From: UBA5209 sp964625015
GTDB taxonomy: Bacteria > Patescibacteriota > Dojkabacteria > SC72
Assembly: GCA_964625015.1 (NCBI GenBank)
Contig: CAZUZI010000042.1
Span: 1-7,538 of the forward strand
Direction: 5' to 3'
Length of the DNA stretch: 7,538 nt
Shown here: piece after piece, positions 5,104 through 7,538 of the stretch
Numbering within the stretch: position 1 is the first letter of the stretch
How the letters are laid out: each line of letters starts with the position of its first letter
Program-made: the position numbers and the translations under genes
Notes under the pieces: model-generated
Told to the model about the DNA's origin: nothing
Seen by the model: the letters and a program-made list of their open reading frames with translations, nothing else
Databases searched by the model: none

Positions 5104-5370
5104 ATGACGGAAATCTTTACCGGAAATGCTCATGAGAAATTTGTTATCGAAGAAATCATGACAGATGGACTGAAAGTCTTTCAGCTTCGGAAGAAGAGAC
5201 GCATCGGCTCTCATTGGCTCGAGACGAACGAAGTGATAGAACTTTCTGCAGGAGATGCCGAAGCAATAGGGCGAAGGTTGCTAAAAATTGGCATTGACGA
5301 GATGGGGAAGAAACCATCCCGGAGTGTCGAGGGAACGCTTGAATTGAGAAAGCGAATAGGAGGCTATTAG
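5104..5370 (+). CDS. Hypothetical protein, possible distant relative of PC4-like folds
   Basis: The protein is 88 aa from the ATG at 5104, with AAGGAG at 5091-5096 leaving a 7-nt spacer; the in-frame GTG at 5098 is too close to the SD. Like its upstream neighbour it begins MTEI. It has several predicted beta strands (KFVIEEI, LKVFQLRKK, WLETNEVIEL) and then a helix (AGDAEAIGRRLLKIGIDEM). A strand-rich sheet with a C-terminal helix recalls the PC4 topology, but the key PC4 signature is absent. I would not assign the family without structure prediction. It sits 36 nt after the PC4-like gene and its TAG directly abuts the next ATG, so it belongs to the same operon. Confidence 0.75.
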   Translation: MTEIFTGNAHEKFVIEEIMTDGLKVFQLRKKRRIGSHWLETNEVIELSAGDAEAIGRRLLKIGIDEMGKKPSRSVEGTLELRKRIGGY

Positions 5371-6045
5371 ATGGCTAAGAAGATGACTAGAGAAGAGATT
5401 CTGGGATACCTCTCACCGAAGAGAGAAGAGTTTAATCACTTGAAGGGCGAGAAAGAGAAGATGACTCAACGGCTTACAGGCGTTGATGAAGAAATTGAAG
5501 GCCTGGCAGACGTAGAAGAAGCAGCGAAGGCTAAGAGTGGCGAAGAGATTGCAGCCGCTATCAAAGCAGGGAAGGACCTGACGACTTTCAAGAGTGAAGC
5601 AAGCAAGGAACTGAAGAAGCAGAGAGATGATTTGCACAGGGAAAAGGAAGAGGCAGAAGAGGCAATCTTGATATTAGAGAGACTCATCGAAGAGACTGAA
5701 CTCGAGTGTTTGGAAGATGAAATCTCCACCCTCAGGGAAGCGCAAGAGAAGTACCTTGATGATTTCGAAAAGGATGCTAAAGAGTTTTGCGACAAGTGGG
5801 ACCTCCTGAAGATTGAGAGAAGAACCGGGGATGGTAATTTCTCATATGAACTTGATCTAAAGCTGGACGGTTTGAGAGTGAGAAGAGCGAACATCAACAC
5901 TGCTCGGAGAGATAGAGAACTTCGCAAGAAGAAAGCAGACGAAAAGAAGAAAGCAATTGCCGAAGGCTGGACGGAGAAGGAACTTGGGAGAACGATAAAA
6001 TACGGTCCGCTGGTTATCCCTGGCGTTGAATTGACGAGAAAGTAA
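5371..6045 (+). CDS. Coiled-coil phage protein of unknown function
   Basis: The protein is 224 aa from the ATG at 5371. AGGAGG (5358-5363) is 7 nt upstream, and the ATG follows the previous stop with no gap. It is very rich in Glu, Lys and Leu. Residues about 5-45 and 75-150 look like long coiled coils. A less regular domain follows (about 150-180, FSYELDLKLDGLRVRR), then a basic helix with RKKKADEKKK and a short tail, IKYGPLVIPGVELTRK. There are no membrane segments. It is the last gene of the operon before the HNH nuclease. The composition recalls Gam-like nuclease inhibitors or scaffold proteins, but no diagnostic motif is seen and I leave it unassigned. The purine-rich codons create a long false ORF on the opposite strand. 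Confidence 0.8.
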   Translation: MAKKMTREEILGYLSPKREEFNHLKGEKEKMTQRLTGVDEEIEGLADVEEAAKAKSGEEIAAAIKAGKDLTTFKSEASKELKKQRDDLHREKEEAEEAILILERLIEETELECLEDEISTLREAQEKYLDDFEKDAKEFCDKWDLLKIERRTGDGNFSYELDLKLDGLRVRRANINTARRDRELRKKKADEKKKAIAEGWTEKELGRTIKYGPLVIPGVELTRK

Positions 6046-6055
6046 GGCAAAGCAA

Positions 6056-6082
6056 GCGCATATTGTTCGGCAAATATAGCGC
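6056..6082 (+). other. Bulged hairpin after the coiled-coil gene
   Basis: GCGCATATT (6056-6064) pairs with 6073-6082 (AATATAGCGC) apart from one bulged A. No T tract follows directly, so it may stabilise or process the mRNA rather than end it. Confidence 0.4.
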
Positions 6083-6114
6083 AGTAAATCGTTTTCCGTC
6101 AAACCTGGAACGTT

Positions 6115-6169
6115 TGGAAGGCTACCTCACTCCGTGGCCTTCCATTGTTCCGGGGAACAGAGGAGTGAG
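6115..6169 (+). promoter_or_regulatory. mRNA hairpin whose loop can pair with the HNH gene's SD
   Basis: An 11-bp stem (6115-6125 with 6134-6144, one G-U pair) carries the loop CTCACTCC (6126-6133). This loop is the exact complement of GGAGTGAG (6162-6169), the SD region of the HNH gene. A small hairpin GTTCC / GGAAC (6147-6151, 6154-6158) lies between. Loop-SD pairing would hide the ribosome site. Confidence 0.5.
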
Positions 6170-6173
6170 AAGA

Positions 6174-6536
6174 TTGCCGACTAAAGCAAAGAAGCTATGC
6201 GCCTTTCCTGGTTGCCCGAACTTGGTTGATTCAGGAGAAACCTATTGCCCTGAACACAAGCGGCAAACACAGAAGAACGTTGATGCGCGAAGAGGAACGA
6301 GCAACGAACGAGGTTACAACGCGACATGGCGAAGGCTTCGCAGGATGGTTCTTAACCGCGAACCTCTTTGCCGCGAATGTTTGAAGCAAGGGCGTTTGAC
6401 TCCGGCAACGGAAGTAGATCATATTGTTCCATTGGCAAGCGGAGGCACCAACGACCTGGAGAATCTCCAGCCTCTTTGCCACTCTTGCCACTCGAGAAAA
6501 ACAGCAAAAGAAGATGGAGGATTTGGCAACGTCTGA
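6174..6536 (+). CDS. HNH endonuclease, phage packaging-associated type
   Basis: The protein is 120 aa from a TTG at 6174, chosen because GGAG within GGAGTGAG (6162-6169) is the only good SD; the open frame back to 6063 has none. Residues 9-28 hold a zinc knuckle (Cys9, Cys14, Cys25, His28). Residues 66-110 hold the HNH core: Cys66-x2-Cys69, then Asp82-His83 in EVDHIVPLASGG, Asn93 and Asn97, and Cys102-x2-Cys105 in LCHSCHSRKT. The four cysteines bind structural zinc, and the His83 region binds the catalytic metal and activates water. HNH proteins next to terminase genes are common in cos-type phages, where they assist the terminase in cutting concatemers at cos. Its position just before the small terminase fits that role. 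A free-standing homing nuclease is a less likely alternative. Confidence 0.88.
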   Translation: MPTKAKKLCAFPGCPNLVDSGETYCPEHKRQTQKNVDARRGTSNERGYNATWRRLRRMVLNREPLCRECLKQGRLTPATEVDHIVPLASGGTNDLENLQPLCHSCHSRKTAKEDGGFGNV

Positions 6537-6711
6537 AACTGGCTCAGGGGGAGGGGCGCATCCATTTTCCACAGTTGGATTTTAGGAACCGTCCGCGCAG
6601 TCTCGGACACAATTAGAGCATTTTTCTTGAAATACCAGCAAAAAAGCGATTTTGAAAATTTTTTCGATAGAGTTTTGTCGAAATTCCAGAATTGATGAAA
6701 GGAGGCTAACA
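6537..6711. other. Non-coding gap before the small terminase; possible cos region
   Basis: No gene. It starts with a G-rich run (about 6541-6558) and carries inverted pairs ATCCA / TGGAT (6560-6564, 6576-6580) and GTCCG / CGGAC (6591-6595, 6604-6608). AT-rich DNA follows, with TTTCGA / TCGAAA. A position between the HNH gene and the small terminase is a frequent place for a cohesive-end site, but no known cos consensus is recognised. Confidence 0.3.
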
Positions 6712-7134
6712 ATGGGGAAGAGAGGGCCTATACCAGAATTAGAGATGAACGCGAAGTACATTCAAATAGTGGACGAGCTTCACCCTCCGAAGTGGCTATC
6801 AGCTCGAGCTAAACGCAAGTTTATCGAATATGGCGAAATGCTTCGAGACTCAGGAGTATTGCTTACTTCGGACATGGCAGCCTGGGCGATGCTATGGCTT
6901 TCATGGGATTTAGCACTAAAGGCAGCGGAGAGTATCAAGAAAGACGGTCCTACAGTTAAGGATGAAAGGGGATTGATTCGCAAGCATCCCGGCTTTCAGA
7001 TATGGCGAGATAACATCGGAACATTCAACAAACTGGCGAACGACTTCGCTTTGACTCCAGCTTCGAGGGCAAGACTAAACATCCAACCGGGGAAGCCTGA
7101 GGCACTAAGTGAAATAGAACAATTGCTAGATTGA
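6712..7134 (+). CDS. Phage terminase small subunit, P27 family
   Basis: The protein is 140 aa from the ATG at 6712, with GAAAGGAGG (6697-6705) 6 nt upstream, a near-perfect SD. The start MGKRGPIPE and the segments HPPKWLSARAKRKFIEYGEM, LRDSGVLLTSDMAAWAMLW, KHPGFQIWRD and FALTPASRARLNI are typical of the P27-like small terminase. This subunit recognises the packaging site and loads the large ATPase/nuclease onto phage DNA. Length fits the family (usually about 130-170 aa). It follows the HNH gene, as in many HK97-like tailed phages. Unusually, the large subunit does not follow at once: a strong terminator comes within 45 bases. Confidence 0.88.
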   Translation: MGKRGPIPELEMNAKYIQIVDELHPPKWLSARAKRKFIEYGEMLRDSGVLLTSDMAAWAMLWLSWDLALKAAESIKKDGPTVKDERGLIRKHPGFQIWRDNIGTFNKLANDFALTPASRARLNIQPGKPEALSEIEQLLD

Positions 7135-7174
7135 CTCGAATACATCGAACACCTCACAAGCACCACCAACATTA

Positions 7175-7208
7175 GCCCGGAGTCTTTCCAACTCCGGGGC
7201 ATTTTTTT
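7175..7208 (+). terminator. Intrinsic terminator after the small terminase
   Basis: An 8-bp perfect stem CCCGGAGT (7176-7183) / ACTCCGGG (7191-7198), loop CTTTCCA, is followed by GCA and seven Ts (7202-7208). This is a canonical rho-independent terminator ending the packaging transcript. Confidence 0.88.
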
Positions 7209-7222
7209 CTCATGGGGAAAAA

Positions 7223-7318
7223 TTAACTCATGGGATTATTTTTCCTGCGGAAGAAAGAAAGAATCTTGATGAGTGTATCGAGTAGAACAATTATGAATTT
7301 GGCTATCTCTATCAACAC
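7223..7318 (-). CDS. 31-aa hydrophobic amphipathic peptide (type I toxin-like)
   Basis: On the minus strand a GTG at 7318 opens a 31-codon frame ending at TAA (7225-7223). A full SD, AAGGAGG (7331-7325), is 6 nt upstream. The peptide starts MLIEIAKFIIVLLDTLIKIL and ends SFFRRKNNPMS: a hydrophobic helix with charged residues spaced along one face (4, 7, 14, 18) and a basic tail. Small toxins of type I toxin-antitoxin systems, PSM-like peptides and some phage membrane peptides look like this. The SD lies in a predicted hairpin with an upstream anti-SD (see the separate entry), a usual control in type I toxin mRNAs. It converges on the small terminase gene. No antisense RNA was identified. No homology is claimed; the coding call rests on SD quality and composition. 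Confidence 0.5.
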   Translation of the reverse strand: MLIEIAKFIIVLLDTLIKILSFFRRKNNPMS

Positions 7319-7324
7319 GGCCAC

Positions 7325-7364
7325 CCTCCTTATTTATCGTTCATATATATAAATAACTAGGAGG
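7325..7364 (-). promoter_or_regulatory. Imperfect inverted repeat that would mask the small peptide's SD
   Basis: In plus-strand terms, CCTCC (7325-7329) plus TTATTTAT (7330-7337) pairs with ATAAATAA (7349-7356) plus GGAGG (7360-7364). A 3-base bulge (7357-7359) and an 11-base loop remain unpaired. In the minus-strand mRNA this closes the SD AAGGAGG into a 13-bp stem. Confidence 0.55.
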
Positions 7365-7538
7365 ATCGCGCTCATCTAAGGGCAATGATGGAAACCTTAA
7401 TAATTCAGAGTGAATACGTACTCGAAATTCGAACCAAGAATTTAATAAGCAAGAGAACAAAAAGCGAACAAAAGCAGAACATTTCCGGCACATTCTACGA
7501 ACGAACGGAAAACATACGCATAAGCTAAAATCAGCATG
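7365..7538. other. AT-rich region without a recognised gene, with 11-bp periodicity
   Basis: No credible ORF is seen. From 7455, blocks of eleven begin GAAC or similar (GAACAAAAAGC at 7455, GAACAAAAGCA at 7466, GAACATTTCCG at 7477, then weaker units to about 7520). TTTCCG / CGGAAA (7482-7487, 7504-7509) form an inverted pair. This region would contain the minus-strand promoter of the small peptide gene, but no clear -35/-10 pair stands out. The final ATG (7536-7538) lacks an SD. Confidence 0.3.

Noticed and set aside
5371..6045. Assignment of the coiled-coil protein as a Mu Gam-type nuclease inhibitor
   Set aside because: Only Lys/Glu-rich coiled-coil composition supports it; no Gam-specific motif was recognised.
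5466..6050. 194-codon open frame on the minus strand, Ser/Phe rich
   Set aside because: It is the shadow of the purine-rich coiled-coil gene on the plus strand; its composition is low complexity and the plus-strand gene has a better SD and context.
7358..7376. SD-like AGGAGG on the plus strand at 7359-7364
   Set aside because: No start codon follows at usable distance and a TAA comes soon after; it is better explained as the anti-SD partner in the minus-strand hairpin.
1..7538. CRISPR array or IS element
   Set aside because: No regularly spaced 25-40 bp repeats, transposase gene or terminal inverted repeats were found; the repeats present are short and regulatory in scale.

Overview
The window looks like one end of a temperate phage or prophage, or a related integrated element. 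It holds, in order, a leftward coiled-coil DNA-binding gene, a long regulatory stretch, an excisionase-like gene, a rightward DNA-replication/processing operon, an HNH nuclease and a P27-type small terminase. Host identity cannot be read from the window. Strong Shine-Dalgarno (SD) sequences of the GGAGG type, frequent AGA/GGA codons, purine-rich coding strands and middling GC would suit a Firmicute, Thermotogota or Synergistota host; this is inference only.

Layout. 3-212: a small coiled-coil ORF. 213-356: structured intergenic DNA between convergent genes. 357-815 (minus): MerR-like helix-turn-helix plus coiled coil, a candidate lysogeny regulator. 816-1392: control region with inverted and direct repeats and a 10-N assembly gap at 1314-1323. 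1393-1716: excisionase-type HTH protein. 1717-2083: four 10-bp-phased repeats, a good sigma-70-like promoter and a leader RNA whose terminator-like hairpin can be replaced by a long-range pairing.

The operon at 2084-6045 runs with overlaps and tight spacing: a 62-aa HTH protein; a stand-alone topoisomerase VI A / Spo11-like protein with both the catalytic Tyr region and Toprim acidic residues (resembling the 'Mini-A' proteins of mobile elements); an archaeo-eukaryotic (AEP) PrimPol-type primase with an unusual Cys-His-His-His zinc-finger-like motif; a 73-aa protein overlapping the primase frame; a PC4/Sub1-like ssDNA-binding protein; an 88-aa unknown; and a 224-aa coiled-coil protein. No helicase, DNA polymerase or topoisomerase VI B subunit is visible. 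The plausible common theme is phage DNA replication or recombination: DNA scission or strand handling (Mini-A-like), priming (AEP) and ssDNA binding (PC4).

The packaging end (6174-7134) holds the HNH protein, whose SD is complementary to an upstream hairpin loop, then a possible cos region and the small terminase. A strong intrinsic terminator follows at 7175-7208. Beyond it, on the minus strand, is a 31-aa hydrophobic/amphipathic peptide gene with a consensus SD buried in a predicted 5' hairpin, an arrangement typical of type I toxins. The last 170 bases carry no convincing gene.

Points most worth a second look: the Mini-A/AEP/PC4 module, the small-peptide gene, the leader RNA switch, and a perfect 18-bp inverted repeat inside the primase gene.
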